Part shown: positions 8,822 through 17,646 of the stretch, one piece after another | Layout of the letters: each line of letters opens with the position of its first letter | Numbering within the stretch: position 1 is the first letter of the stretch | Notes under the pieces: generated by a model | Databases searched by the model: none | The model's input: the letters and a program-made list of their open reading frames with translations, nothing else | Told to the model about the DNA's origin: nothing | Source: Synergistaceae bacterium | Lineage (GTDB): Bacteria; Synergistota; Synergistia; Synergistales; Aminobacteriaceae | Direction of reading: 5' to 3' | Assembly (NCBI GenBank): GCA_017449415.1 | Contig: JAFSJO010000112.1 | Coordinates: forward strand, 1 to 37,539 | Length of the DNA: 37,539 nucleotides | Made by a program: the position numbers and the translations under genes

Positions 8822-8827
8822 TATAAT
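8822..8827 (+). promoter_or_regulatory. -10-like TGTATAAT before the Zn-ribbon gene
   Basis: TATAAT at 8822-8827 is preceded directly by TG and lies 45 bases before the GTG at 8873. Its position downstream of the ATG at 8810 argues that the protein starts at the GTG. The -35 is not clear. Confidence 0.4.
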
Positions 8828-8872
8828 ACTTACGCTTGGAAAATTTTTTTTATTCTCAGGGAGGGGAAATTT

Positions 8873-9289
8873 GTGGGCTTATTCAAGTGCAGATTATGCG
8901 GACGAGTTTACAGTACTGACGCTATGTCAACGAGGAAAAATCTTTGCTGCGAATGTTTCATGCGGCTTGAAGACATGTACGCCGTCTCGGGCATTCATGA
9001 TTATATAAGAGATTACGGGCTGTCGGAAGACTTCGACAAGGAAGAACTCGCGCGCAAGCTCAAAATGAACCCCCGAAGTATTCAGCTTCTCTACGAGATG
9101 GGATTTTTCGATAGAGATATTCAAGTCTACAGCCACGAGGACAAAGAGAGGCGCAGAGCTTTATCCGAAGATCTCCTGCGTGAAATCGAAATACTCAAAC
9201 GAGCGCAACACCCCGAGCCGGAAATAAAAATTACGCCGAAAAAAATCTCGTATGGCGGGCGAGCTTACCGACGACGGAGAAGATTTTGA
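8873..9289 (+). CDS. Small Zn-ribbon / helix-turn-helix-like protein
   Basis: The protein has 138 residues from GTG 8873, chosen because GGGAGGGG ends 6 bases before it; an in-frame ATG at 8810 lies upstream of a likely -10 box. The N-terminus has CRLCG and then LCCECF, a probable zinc ribbon (Cys near residues 6, 9, 26-29). A helical segment follows, LARKLKMNPRSIQLLYEMG, resembling a winged-helix or MerR-like motif. It ends in a basic run RRRRR. The layout recalls YvyF-type flagellar-operon proteins (Zn ribbon plus DNA-binding-like helices), but there are no flagellar genes nearby, so this is a weak analogy. A regulatory or nucleic-acid-binding role is inference. Confidence 0.7.
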   Translation: MGLFKCRLCGRVYSTDAMSTRKNLCCECFMRLEDMYAVSGIHDYIRDYGLSEDFDKEELARKLKMNPRSIQLLYEMGFFDRDIQVYSHEDKERRRALSEDLLREIEILKRAQHPEPEIKITPKKISYGGRAYRRRRRF

Positions 9290-9416
9290 CCTCGCCGGGT
9301 CGTGGGTTACGAAGTTCAAAAAATTTTTCGACCTTTCAAACAGCGAAGCTCGTAAAATCTCGTCGATTTATTTTTGGCGATTGCGACATGGCAGCTCACG
9401 AGGTCTGAGAAATTTC

Positions 9417-9444
9417 GGGATTTTTGTAGTTGCAAATGTAGTTG
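9417..9444 (-). repeat. 28-bp dispersed repeat, copy A
   Basis: These 28 bases are identical, on the opposite strand, to 34393-34420. The word contains CAACTAC twice, spaced by ATTTG. A TCAGACCTC word occurs close by on the same strand as the repeat at both sites, but on opposite sides of it. The copy sits between the Zn-ribbon gene and the ligase terminator. Confidence 0.75.
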
Positions 9445-9445
9445 T

Positions 9446-9478
9446 AAAAAAACAGCTCTCGCCATTCACGAAAGCTGT
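9446..9478 (-). terminator. Terminator of the acyl-CoA ligase pair
   Basis: On the minus strand ACAGCTTTCG and CGAGAGCTGT form a ten-pair stem (one G-U) with the seven-base loop TGAATGG, followed by six T residues (9446-9451). It lies about 30 bases after the stop of the second ligase. Confidence 0.85.
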
Positions 9479-9509
9479 CTAAGCTGTATTATATCACAAA
9501 CTTTCAAAG

Positions 9510-10997
9510 TTAGGAATTTTTAGCCCTCTCACGAAGAACTCTTCTCAAAATTTTTCCGGTCGCCGAGACAGGAAACTCCGTCACAAATTCAACGCTCCTC
9601 GGGACTTTGAAGTGAGCCATCTTGGCCTTCGCAAATTTTACGATGTCGCGCTCCGTCGCTTGTGAGCCGTCTTCGAGCTGTATGTACGCCTTGGGGATCT
9701 CGCCGTTAATGTCATGATGAACGCCAACGACGACAGCCCCGCGAACTCCGGGATACTCGCACAGAACTTTCTCGACCTCCTGAGGGTAAACGTTGAAGCC
9801 TCCCACTATGATGATGTCCGTAACGCGGTCAAGGATACTCACGTAGCCATCGTCATCAAAGCGAACGTAATCGCCCGTGTTGAAGAAGCCTTCGCTGTCA
9901 AATCTCTCGGCTGTGATCTCAGGCGCATGAAGATAGCCCGGCGTGATTGACGGCCCTTTAGCCCACAAAACGCCCTCGCGCTCGCCCTTGGGAAGCTCTT
10001 CGCCGTCGCGTGTCTTCAATTTATATTCGTAGCCCGGAATGATTGGCCCTGAAGTCCCCGGGTGCTGAGTTTCGCAGTCGTGGTTCATGCACAAGACCGG
10101 CGATGTCTCCGTCAAGCCGTAACCCTCCATAACGTCGCGACCCAAAAGGTTCAGAGCTTGCTTGTGAACGTTGGGGCTTAACCTGTCTCCGCCCGTGCAG
10201 ATGACGCTCTGACGCGCAAGGACTTCGGGCTTCAGCTTCCCTTTCTCGACCGACATAAGCAAGAACGAGAGCATAGCCGGGACAATATACATAACGCTCG
10301 TGGGAGCTTCGACTATCGCGCGGATTGACTGCTGAGGTGGCAAGAACGACGGAACAATCGCTATCTTCGCACCTATCGACAGCGGCAACATTGTCGCGCA
10401 CGTGTAGCCGAATGAATGAAAATTCGGCAGCACCGTCAAGAACACGTCATGCTCGTTCAGCGGGTAGACGGTCTCTTTAGTGGCTTCGCAGTTGCTGATC
10501 AGATTTCCATGTGTGAGCGGCACGGCCTTGGGGTTGCCTGATGTTCCCGAGGTCGAGAAGATCACGGCGTAGTCCTCCGGCTCGGGCGGTTGAGTCTTCC
10601 CCGTGAAAGGCTTCAATGTTCTGTCGCTGATGCTGGCGGTGATACACGGCCATAAATTTTCAAGCTCAGGTAGCTCATGCTCGGAGATCACGGCGAAAGG
10701 CTTTATCAAATCCAACGTCCCTTTGAGGGATATCGACCCGGCTTTCTCGTTGAGGGGGCAGAAAATCCCGCCGAGCTTCCAAACCGCCAACGACAGCGCG
10801 GGGATCAGCGGAGAGTTCTTCAACATTACAACGAGCCTTTGACCTCGCGAAAATCCGGCGGCTTTCAAGACGCTTTCGCAGTTGTCGATGATTTCGAGGA
10901 AGTCCCTGCCCGTGTTCCACTCGCCGTTAAACCAAAAACTTTTCTTATCATAACGGGCTTGAAGTTTCGGGATTATGATGTTTTCAAGTCTGTCCAT
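9510..10997 (-). CDS. AMP-forming acyl-CoA synthetase/ligase, second of tandem pair
   Basis: The protein has 495 residues. It is a member of the adenylate-forming family that activates a carboxylic acid to an acyl-AMP and then to a CoA (or carrier) thioester. The motifs run in order: P-loop-like STSGTSGNPKAVPLTHGN, YGLTETSP, NTGDYVRFDDDGY, the hinge ILDRVTDIIIVGGFNVYPQEVE, and the catalytic-lysine motif SATGKILRR close to the end. The size and the GGFNVYP motif suit medium/long-chain or aryl acid ligases. Its ATG overlaps the stop of the upstream paralog by one base (TAATG), so the two are co-translated. The substrate cannot be read. Confidence 0.9.
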   Translation of the reverse strand: MDRLENIIIPKLQARYDKKSFWFNGEWNTGRDFLEIIDNCESVLKAAGFSRGQRLVVMLKNSPLIPALSLAVWKLGGIFCPLNEKAGSISLKGTLDLIKPFAVISEHELPELENLWPCITASISDRTLKPFTGKTQPPEPEDYAVIFSTSGTSGNPKAVPLTHGNLISNCEATKETVYPLNEHDVFLTVLPNFHSFGYTCATMLPLSIGAKIAIVPSFLPPQQSIRAIVEAPTSVMYIVPAMLSFLLMSVEKGKLKPEVLARQSVICTGGDRLSPNVHKQALNLLGRDVMEGYGLTETSPVLCMNHDCETQHPGTSGPIIPGYEYKLKTRDGEELPKGEREGVLWAKGPSITPGYLHAPEITAERFDSEGFFNTGDYVRFDDDGYVSILDRVTDIIIVGGFNVYPQEVEKVLCEYPGVRGAVVVGVHHDINGEIPKAYIQLEDGSQATERDIVKFAKAKMAHFKVPRSVEFVTEFPVSATGKILRRVLRERAKNS

Positions 10998-12493
10998 TAC
11001 TTTTTCTCACGCTCTTTCTGACGCAGCACGCGCCTCAAAATTTTCCCGGTCGCTGACAGCGGCAACGAGTCGACGAACTCGATACTCCGCGGGACTTTAT
11101 AGTGGGAGAGTCTCGCCTTGCAGAAATTCACAAGCTCCCTCTCGCTGACTTCCGCGTCCTTGTTGCGAACGATGAAGGCCTTCGGAACTTCGCCGCTGAT
11201 GTCGTTCGGCATTCCCACGACGACGGGGGTAGCGACTGCGGGGTGTTCGGCCAAGATCGCTTCGACCTCCTGCGGATAGACGTTGAAGCCCCCGACGATG
11301 ATAATGTCAGTAACGCGGTCGAGAATTTTAATGTAACCGTCTTCGTCGATCTGAACGTAGTCGCCCGTGTTGAACCAGCCATCTTGAAATCTCTCGTGAT
11401 TAAGTTCATCAGCGTGATAGTAGCCGGGAGTTACTGACGGCCCTTTGCACCACAACACGCCCTCGCCGGGCATCGGTAGGATCTCGCCGCTCTCGCTCCT
11501 AAGCTGAAGCTCAAACCGTGGAAGAGCCGGGCCGACAGTTCCGAGTTTCCTCACTGCCGGGGTCGGATTGACCGAAAGGACAGGCGAACACTCCGTGATC
11601 CCGTAGCCCTCAATGACCGGGACTCCGAACGCCGCCGTAACTCTGTCGTCCATCTTGATGTTGTACTTGTCTCCGCCGGCTATCAAAATTTTTATGCCCG
11701 TCAGCTTCTTGCCCTGACGTTCGAGCATTGACACAGCGAAGCCCATCATCGTGGGAACGAGCAGCAGTACGTCGGGCTTGGCCTCCTCGATCGCTTTGAG
11801 GGTGTTCGACGGCGGCATGAAGCTCGTTACGAGGACTTGCGAAGCTCCCAGCACGAACGGCAGCACGCAGCAGACAGTGAAGCCGAACGCATGGAAATTC
11901 GGGAGGACGTTCAACAAAGAATTTTCCGGCGTTAAGTCAACGAGAGTTTCAAGACAGGCTTTGACGTTGTCCAAAATATTTTCGTGGGTCAGCGGCACGG
12001 CCTTGGGGTCTCCTGTCGTCCCGGACGTTGAGAATATCACGGCTAATGTCTTGTCGAAGTCGTCCGCCGGAGCTGTCTCGCCCGTCAGATTTTCATTCCC
12101 CGTGATCCTCTCGAAGTTGAACCTCGCGCAATGCCAGCCGGAATTTTTTAGTGCGTCCTCGAGTTCCTGCTTCACGCCCTCCGACAACGCGACCGCGAAA
12201 GGCTTCAACAGGCCAAGAGTCTTTATCAGCGATATCTCGCCCGTCTTCTCATTCAACGGACAATACACGCCACCGAGCCGCCACACCGCGAGCATCAGAG
12301 CCAGCGACATCGGACTATTGGGAACCAGCACGGCGAGTTTCTGACCAGCCGAGAAGCCCGAAGCCCTCAGAACGTCCGTGCAACGGTCAGCAAGCTCCCC
12401 GAACTCACGAGCCGTCCACCATCTTCCATTAAACCAACAGCAATTCTTATCAGGTCGCGAGCTTATGTAATCATCGAATACCTTGTCGAGCAT
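10997..12493 (-). CDS. AMP-forming acyl-CoA synthetase/ligase, first of tandem pair
   Basis: The protein has 498 residues, starting at ATG 12493 after a strong AGGGAGGT about 12 bases upstream. It carries the same ordered motifs as its downstream paralog: STSGTTGDPKAVPLTHEN, YGITECSP, NTGDYVQIDEDGY, ILDRVTDIIIVGGFNVYPQ and SATGKILRRVLR. The two are clearly duplicated yet well diverged in the N-terminal acid-binding half (ILDNVKACLETLVDLTPEN versus the other copy), which suggests different acids or a two-subunit arrangement rather than simple dosage. It is divergent from the PFOR gene, which makes acetyl-CoA, so a link with organic-acid or amino-acid fermentation is possible but inferred. Confidence 0.9.
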   Translation of the reverse strand: MLDKVFDDYISSRPDKNCCWFNGRWWTAREFGELADRCTDVLRASGFSAGQKLAVLVPNSPMSLALMLAVWRLGGVYCPLNEKTGEISLIKTLGLLKPFAVALSEGVKQELEDALKNSGWHCARFNFERITGNENLTGETAPADDFDKTLAVIFSTSGTTGDPKAVPLTHENILDNVKACLETLVDLTPENSLLNVLPNFHAFGFTVCCVLPFVLGASQVLVTSFMPPSNTLKAIEEAKPDVLLLVPTMMGFAVSMLERQGKKLTGIKILIAGGDKYNIKMDDRVTAAFGVPVIEGYGITECSPVLSVNPTPAVRKLGTVGPALPRFELQLRSESGEILPMPGEGVLWCKGPSVTPGYYHADELNHERFQDGWFNTGDYVQIDEDGYIKILDRVTDIIIVGGFNVYPQEVEAILAEHPAVATPVVVGMPNDISGEVPKAFIVRNKDAEVSERELVNFCKARLSHYKVPRSIEFVDSLPLSATGKILRRVLRQKEREKK

Positions 12494-12540
12494 GAAAAAT
12501 TTTTACCTCCCTGACGATATCAAAAATTTTGTTTATTTTA

Positions 12541-12570
12541 TTGTATTCTACGAGATTTTTGTAGTAGAAT
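12541..12570 (+). promoter_or_regulatory. Putative PFOR promoter with flanking inverted repeat
   Basis: TTGTAT at 12541-12546 and TAGAAT at 12565-12570 are 18 bases apart, 57 bases before the PFOR start. The inverted repeat ATTCTAC / GTAGAAT overlaps both hexamers and could be an operator. Its interior shares GATTTTTGTAGT with the 28-bp dispersed repeat. Confidence 0.45.
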
Positions 12571-12627
12571 AGGCGAAACACTGATTTTTAATTATTTTTT
12601 ATTTTTATGAGGGAGGGTTTTTCTTTC

Positions 12628-15600
12628 ATGGCATTCAAAAGAAATTGGAAGACCATGGACGGCAACGAAGCAGTCGCCCATGTCGCGTACGCCTTTTCCG
12701 AGATGGCTACGATTTACCCGATCACGCCTTCTTCGCCTATGCCCGAGCATATTGACGAGTGGGCAGCACACGGACGCAAAAATATTTTCGGGCACACCGT
12801 CAAGGTAACTGAAATGCAGTCCGAAGCAGGAGCAGCAGGAGCCTGCCACGGAGCGTTGTCAGCCGGAGCCTTGGCCAGCACCTACACAGCCTCGCAGGGA
12901 CTTCTTCTCATGATCCCCAACATGTACAAGATCGCGGGCGAATTGCTTCCCGGCGTCTTCCATGTTACAGCGAGAGCTATCGCCATGCACGCGCTTTCAA
13001 TCTTCGGAGATCACAGCGACGTTATGTCAACGAGAATGACCGGCTTCACGATGATCGCGGGCGGTTCCGTTCAGGAAGCTCACGACATGGCCGCAGTCGC
13101 TCACCTTACGGCGATTAAATCGAGCGTTCCCGTATTGAACTTCTTCGACGGTTTCAGAACTTCACACGAAATTCAGAAAGTTGACGCTTTCGACTATGCT
13201 GACCTCGCGAAACTCGTTGACTATGACGCTATCGCGGCGTTCAGAGATCGCTCAATGAGACCCGAGAAGCCTTACACGAAGGGCACAGCTCAGAACCCGG
13301 ATATCTTCTTCCAGGCCAAGGAAGCTGCTCAGCCGTTCGTTGACGCGGTGCCGGACATCGTCGCTAAATATATGAAGGACATCAAGGGCATCTGCGGACG
13401 CGAATATCACCCGTTCAACTACTACGGTGCGCCGGACGCTGACAGGGTCATCATCGCCATGGGCTCAGTGTGCCAGGCAATCGAAGAGACGGTTGACTAC
13501 CTCAACGCACGCGGCGAAAAGGTCGGAGTTGTTGAAGTTCACCTCTACAGACCGTTCTCACCGAAATATTTCTTCAGAGCATTGCCCGCAACCGTTAAGG
13601 CCGTCGCAGTCCTTGACAGAGTTAAGGAAGTCGGCGCACTCGGTGGCCCGCTTTACGAAGATGTCTGCTCACTGTTCGTTGGCAACGACAAAGCCCCGAA
13701 GATCGTTGGCGGACGCTACGGCCTCGGCTCAAAAGACACGACCCCGAGCGACATCAAGGCAACGTTCGACAATCTGAAATTATTCGAGCCTCGCAACAAC
13801 TTCACACTCGGAATTATCGACGACGTGAACGACAGCTCACTGATCCCCGACGAACACATCAACGCCGCCGCGGAAGGGACAGTCTGCTGCAAATTCTGGG
13901 GTCTTGGCTCTGACGGTACCGTCGGCGCAAACAAGAACTCAATCAAGATCATCGGCGACCACACTGACATGTACGCGCAGGGCTATTTCGATTATGACTC
14001 GAAGAAGTCCGGCGGTATCACGATGTCGCACCTTCGTTTCGGCAAATCGCCGATTAAGTCAACATATCTCATTGACCACGCCGACTTCATCGCCTGCCAC
14101 AAACAGGAATACGTCAATCAGTATGATCTTCTTCAGGGCATGAAAGAGGGCGGAACGTTCCTGCTCAACACTCAGTGGATGACCCTGGAAGCGTTGGAGG
14201 AGCATCTTCCCGCAAGCCTGAAGCGCAAGCTCGCCAACCTCAACTGCAAATTCTACGTCATCAACGCTGTTGACGAAGCTCAGAAACTCGGCTTAGGTTC
14301 GAGAACAAATACGATCATGCAGTCAGCGTTCTTCAAGCTCGCGAACGTCATTCCGATCGACGACGCAGTGAAATTCATGAAGGAAGCTATCGTGAAGTCG
14401 TACGGGCGCAAGGGCGAGAAAGTCGTCAACATGAACTACGCCGCCGTTGATGCCGGACTTGCGGGGATCGTTGAGATCAAAGTCCCCGAGTCATGGAAGA
14501 CCGCCGAGGACGTGAAGAAAGTCAAGCCCGGTATGCCGTCAGAAGTTCCGGAGTTCATCAGCTACCAGGTCGAGACGATCAACGCTCAGAAAGGCAACAC
14601 GCTCCCGTCAAGCGCATTCGTGAACGGCTACGAGGATGGCCACTTCCCGGCAGGCACAGCGAAGTATGAGAAGCGCGGAGTTGCTGTCATGGTCCCTGAG
14701 TGGAACAGCGCGAAGTGTATCCAGTGCAACCAGTGTTCAATGGTTTGCCCGCACGCCGCCATTCGTCCGTTCTTGCTCAACGCTGACGAGCAGGCCGCTG
14801 CCCCGGCGAACTTCGGAGCTGTTGATGTTAAGGCACCGAAGCTCAAAGAGAAAGGCTACAAATATAAGATGCAGGTTGACACGCTCGACTGCCTTGGGTG
14901 CGGAAACTGCGCCGATATCTGCCCGGTCAAAGCTCTCGAAATGAAGCCGACAGCTTCACAGACCGATCAGATCGACAACTGGACATTCGCAGTCGAGGAA
15001 GTTGCGGACAAGACCGACGCGGGCGACAAGTTCACCGTACAGGGTTCGCAGTTCCAGAGACCGTTATTCGAGTTCAGCGGAGCTTGCGCGGGTTGCGGCG
15101 AAACTCCTTACGCGAAGTTGATCACACAGCTTTTCGGCTCACGAATGATCATCGCCAACGCCACCGGCTGTTCGTCAATTTGGGGCGGCTCGGCTCCGTC
15201 GATGCCTTACACGGTTGACGCGAACGGACACGGCCCGGCTTGGGGCAACTCGTTATTCGAGGACGCGGCTGAGTACGGCATGGGCATGAAACTTTCGGTC
15301 AATGTCATGGTCAACTACCTCACGACAGCGGCTGAGAATTTAATCAAGATGGACGAGATCCCGGCCGAGGACAAGGCAGTATTGCAGGGCTGGCTTGATG
15401 CTCACCTTGACGGCGAGGCTTCAGTGGCGGCTGCGGCGAAGGTCGAAGAGCTGCTTGAAAAAGTCTTCTGCGGCTGTGGCTGCGAGGAGCACAAACACGC
15501 GACACTCAGCGACGCGGCGATGAAAGAGTTCTGCACGATCTGCCAGTATCATGACTACCTCGTCAAGAAATCCGTATGGATCATCGGCGGCGACGGCTGG

Positions 15601-16239
15601 GGCTACGATATCGGCTACGGCGGACTTGATCACGTACTCGGCAGCGGCGAAGATGTGAACGTCCTCGTCCTTGACACGGAAGTTTACTCCAACACCGGCG
15701 GTCAGTCATCGAAGTCAACTCCGACGGCGGCAATCGCTCAGTTCGCGGCAAGCGGCAAGAGAACCCGCAAGAAGGATCTCGGACGCATGGCCATGACTTA
15801 CGGGACTGTCTACGTTGCTCAGGTCGGCATGGGAGCTGACAAGAACCAGCTTATGAAGGCTCTCAAAGAGGCTGAGGCTCACAAAGGCCCGTCGTTAATC
15901 ATCGCTTACGCGCCTTGCATCAACCACGGCATCAGAGCCGGAATGGGCAAGACTCAGGAGCGCACGAAACTCGCAGTCGAGGCCGGCTACTGGCATCTGT
16001 ACCGCTACAACCCGGATCTCATTGCGGAGGGCAAGAACCCGTTCATTCTCGACAGCAAAGCCCCGAAGAGCGACTACAAAGAGTTCCTGCTCGGCGAAGT
16101 CCGCTACTCGTCGCTGAAGCTCGGGTTCCCGGATATCGCTGACGCGCTGTTTGACAAGAACGCCGCCGAGGCGAAAGAGCGTTACGAGACCTACAAGGCT
16201 CTCTCAGAGATGGCCGCGATGCCTGTCGAAGCGAAGTAA
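12628..16239 (+). CDS. nifJ: Pyruvate:ferredoxin (flavodoxin) oxidoreductase
   Basis: The protein has 1203 residues from ATG 12628. A preceding in-frame ATG at 12607 overlaps the GAGGGAGGG ribosome binding site and is unlikely to be used. The enzyme splits pyruvate with CoA into acetyl-CoA and CO2 and passes electrons to ferredoxin. All domains are in one chain: YPITPSSPM near residue 30, the EAGAAGACHGAL region of the first domain, two 4Fe-4S motifs CIQCNQCSMVCP (near 697) and CLGCGNCADICP (near 755), CAGCGET near the third cluster, then the thiamine-diphosphate fold with GDGWGYDIGYGG and TEVYSNTGGQSSKSTPT (near 1018). Length and order match homodimeric bacterial PFOR. It is monocistronic, with its own terminator. 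Confidence 0.97.
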   Translation: MAFKRNWKTMDGNEAVAHVAYAFSEMATIYPITPSSPMPEHIDEWAAHGRKNIFGHTVKVTEMQSEAGAAGACHGALSAGALASTYTASQGLLLMIPNMYKIAGELLPGVFHVTARAIAMHALSIFGDHSDVMSTRMTGFTMIAGGSVQEAHDMAAVAHLTAIKSSVPVLNFFDGFRTSHEIQKVDAFDYADLAKLVDYDAIAAFRDRSMRPEKPYTKGTAQNPDIFFQAKEAAQPFVDAVPDIVAKYMKDIKGICGREYHPFNYYGAPDADRVIIAMGSVCQAIEETVDYLNARGEKVGVVEVHLYRPFSPKYFFRALPATVKAVAVLDRVKEVGALGGPLYEDVCSLFVGNDKAPKIVGGRYGLGSKDTTPSDIKATFDNLKLFEPRNNFTLGIIDDVNDSSLIPDEHINAAAEGTVCCKFWGLGSDGTVGANKNSIKIIGDHTDMYAQGYFDYDSKKSGGITMSHLRFGKSPIKSTYLIDHADFIACHKQEYVNQYDLLQGMKEGGTFLLNTQWMTLEALEEHLPASLKRKLANLNCKFYVINAVDEAQKLGLGSRTNTIMQSAFFKLANVIPIDDAVKFMKEAIVKSYGRKGEKVVNMNYAAVDAGLAGIVEIKVPESWKTAEDVKKVKPGMPSEVPEFISYQVETINAQKGNTLPSSAFVNGYEDGHFPAGTAKYEKRGVAVMVPEWNSAKCIQCNQCSMVCPHAAIRPFLLNADEQAAAPANFGAVDVKAPKLKEKGYKYKMQVDTLDCLGCGNCADICPVKALEMKPTASQTDQIDNWTFAVEEVADKTDAGDKFTVQGSQFQRPLFEFSGACAGCGETPYAKLITQLFGSRMIIANATGCSSIWGGSAPSMPYTVDANGHGPAWGNSLFEDAAEYGMGMKLSVNVMVNYLTTAAENLIKMDEIPAEDKAVLQGWLDAHLDGEASVAAAAKVEELLEKVFCGCGCEEHKHATLSDAAMKEFCTICQYHDYLVKKSVWIIGGDGWGYDIGYGGLDHVLGSGEDVNVLVLDTEVYSNTGGQSSKSTPTAAIAQFAASGKRTRKKDLGRMAMTYGTVYVAQVGMGADKNQLMKALKEAEAHKGPSLIIAYAPCINHGIRAGMGKTQERTKLAVEAGYWHLYRYNPDLIAEGKNPFILDSKAPKSDYKEFLLGEVRYSSLKLGFPDIADALFDKNAAEAKERYETYKALSEMAAMPVEAK

Positions 16240-16249
16240 TTTATTCAGG

Positions 16250-16276
16250 TAGGAGTTAGGAGTGAGGAGGTAGGAA
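16250..16276. repeat. TTAGGAG-type short intergenic repeat
   Basis: This purine-rich stretch contains TAGGAG, TTAGGAG, GTGAGGAGG and TAGGAAG in a row. Similar words recur at the ends of other genes in the window (19652-19680, 32862-32876, 36416-36470). It lies between the PFOR stop and its terminator. Confidence 0.45.
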
Positions 16277-16315
16277 GTTTCCGAAGCCGTCGCTCCCAAC
16301 GAGATAGAAATTTTC

Positions 16316-16346
16316 AGCCGGGTGTTTGATGAAATGCCCGGCTTTT
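16316..16346 (+). terminator. Terminator of the PFOR gene
   Basis: AGCCGGG (16316-16322) pairs with CCCGGCT (16337-16343) around a 14-base loop and is followed by TTTT. A TATAAT (16351-16356), probably for the pseudopilin genes, comes directly after it. Confidence 0.75.
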
Positions 16347-16386
16347 GCTATATAATTGAAGAAATTCACTTCGAGGAGGGTTCATT

Positions 16387-16962
16387 ATGACGAAAAATTT
16401 CAGACACAGAGGCTTCACCCTGATCGAGCTGCTTATTGTCGTGGCTGTTCTCGGTCTCTTGTCGGGCGCGATGATGCTGTCGGGGGTCGGCATGTTGTCC
16501 TCGTCTGACGCTACGAAGATATTCAGCGACATGTCGAACGTCAAGGAAGCTATGTTGGCGTGGTACATCAATAATTACGACAGAGTCAGAAAGGACGGCG
16601 ACGAGTTCAAAATCTATTACAGGAGCAACGGCGACAAGAAGGACATGAACGGATTTTTCGGCGAAAGCGAGGGAGCCAAGGAGATCATAAAATATCTTGA
16701 CACTAGCAACTCAGTGAAGCTTGCAAATAAAAACAAAACCAAAAACGAAGAATATTACATATTGAGATCCGTAGAGAAAGGCAAGACGTGGTATGTCGCT
16801 TATTATGTCGGCAAGGCACTCCCCGCCCTCAAAGAGAAGCTCGAAGCTCGCGCGCATGGCCTCGGACTGTTCGGGACTGATGACCTCAACGGCGACAGCC
16901 GACTCACGGAATATTACAAGGGACATAATTACGTAAATCTTCTCGTAACATCACTGGAATAA
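16387..16962 (+). CDS. Type IV pilin-like (pseudopilin) protein, first of pair
   Basis: The protein has 191 residues with an ATG after GAGGAGGG. The N-terminus is a type III signal: a short basic leader ending RHRG, then FTLIELLIVVAVLGLLSGA, with the Glu at position 5 of the mature chain. Prepilin peptidase should cut after the Gly and methylate the Phe. The rest is a lysine-rich soluble domain. A likely -10 (TATAAT, 16351-16356) precedes it. No peptidase or assembly ATPase gene is in the window, so whether it builds a pilus or a secretion pseudopilus cannot be told. It begins a group with the next pseudopilin and possibly argH. Confidence 0.85.
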   Translation: MTKNFRHRGFTLIELLIVVAVLGLLSGAMMLSGVGMLSSSDATKIFSDMSNVKEAMLAWYINNYDRVRKDGDEFKIYYRSNGDKKDMNGFFGESEGAKEIIKYLDTSNSVKLANKNKTKNEEYYILRSVEKGKTWYVAYYVGKALPALKEKLEARAHGLGLFGTDDLNGDSRLTEYYKGHNYVNLLVTSLE

Positions 16963-16981
16963 CTTCAAAGGAGAGATTTCT

Positions 16982-17614
16982 ATGAAAAAATTTTCAATGC
17001 GCAAGGGCTTCACTCTCGTAGAGTTGACGATAATATTCGCTGTGATCAGCGTGTTGGCGGCCGCGATGATGCTGTCGAGTACGGAGGCAGTTACCACCGC
17101 GAAAGCGGCGAAAATCATAAGCGACATGAATTTGATCAAGCGAGCCACAATGTCGTGGTATATGGAAAATCGCAAGCTGTTGAAATTCGCCGGCGGCACC
17201 AGTGGATATAAAGTTAATGGCAACACAGAGCTTCATGAGTATCTCAAAGAAAATTCAGACGAACTGAAAGATTATTTCAGCGGCAACGCGTTAGCCATAA
17301 ATACAGGAGTCGGCGATTATAAAGACACGAAGAACAACAACAAATATTACGCGCCATTAGGTGGCTACGCCGTGTACATGGGCAAGAGCAACACCGTCTG
17401 TTACGTTGTCTATAAAATTTCTGAGAACAACAAAGCCTCAGAAGAAACGAGACTGAAAGAGAAATTGCAGGCCAAGGCCAAGCAAGCCGGGCTGATATCG
17501 TATAAGTATGCAGGCGGCCTCAAATCGACCGCTACGGAATACAACGGCGTAGATGCGAATGTCTTTATGGAAGTCTTCAAGCTCGATGAGTACGCCGGCG
17601 ATAAGGCTCAATAA
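16982..17614 (+). CDS. Type IV pilin-like (pseudopilin) protein, second of pair
   Basis: The protein has 210 residues and starts 19 bases after the first pseudopilin, behind AAGGAGAG. The leader MKKFSMRKG is followed by FTLVELTIIFAVISVLAAA, with Glu5 conserved. Both proteins share MMLS, a DM-rich helix (IFSDMSNVKEAMLAWYINN against IISDMNLIKRATMSWYMEN) and a late KxLQAKA or KLEARA motif, so they are paralogs from a duplication. Position-specific differences in the distal domain suggest different roles, such as major and minor subunits, but that is inference. Confidence 0.85.
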   Translation: MKKFSMRKGFTLVELTIIFAVISVLAAAMMLSSTEAVTTAKAAKIISDMNLIKRATMSWYMENRKLLKFAGGTSGYKVNGNTELHEYLKENSDELKDYFSGNALAINTGVGDYKDTKNNNKYYAPLGGYAVYMGKSNTVCYVVYKISENNKASEETRLKEKLQAKAKQAGLISYKYAGGLKSTATEYNGVDANVFMEVFKLDEYAGDKAQ

Positions 17615-17646
17615 CACACAACACGAAAAGGAGAAATATTTTCACA

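Noticed and set aside
9252-9482. Open frame of 76 codons overlapping the end of the Zn-ribbon gene
   Set aside because: It runs through the dispersed 28-bp repeat and a strong opposite-strand terminator, and has no ribosome binding site.
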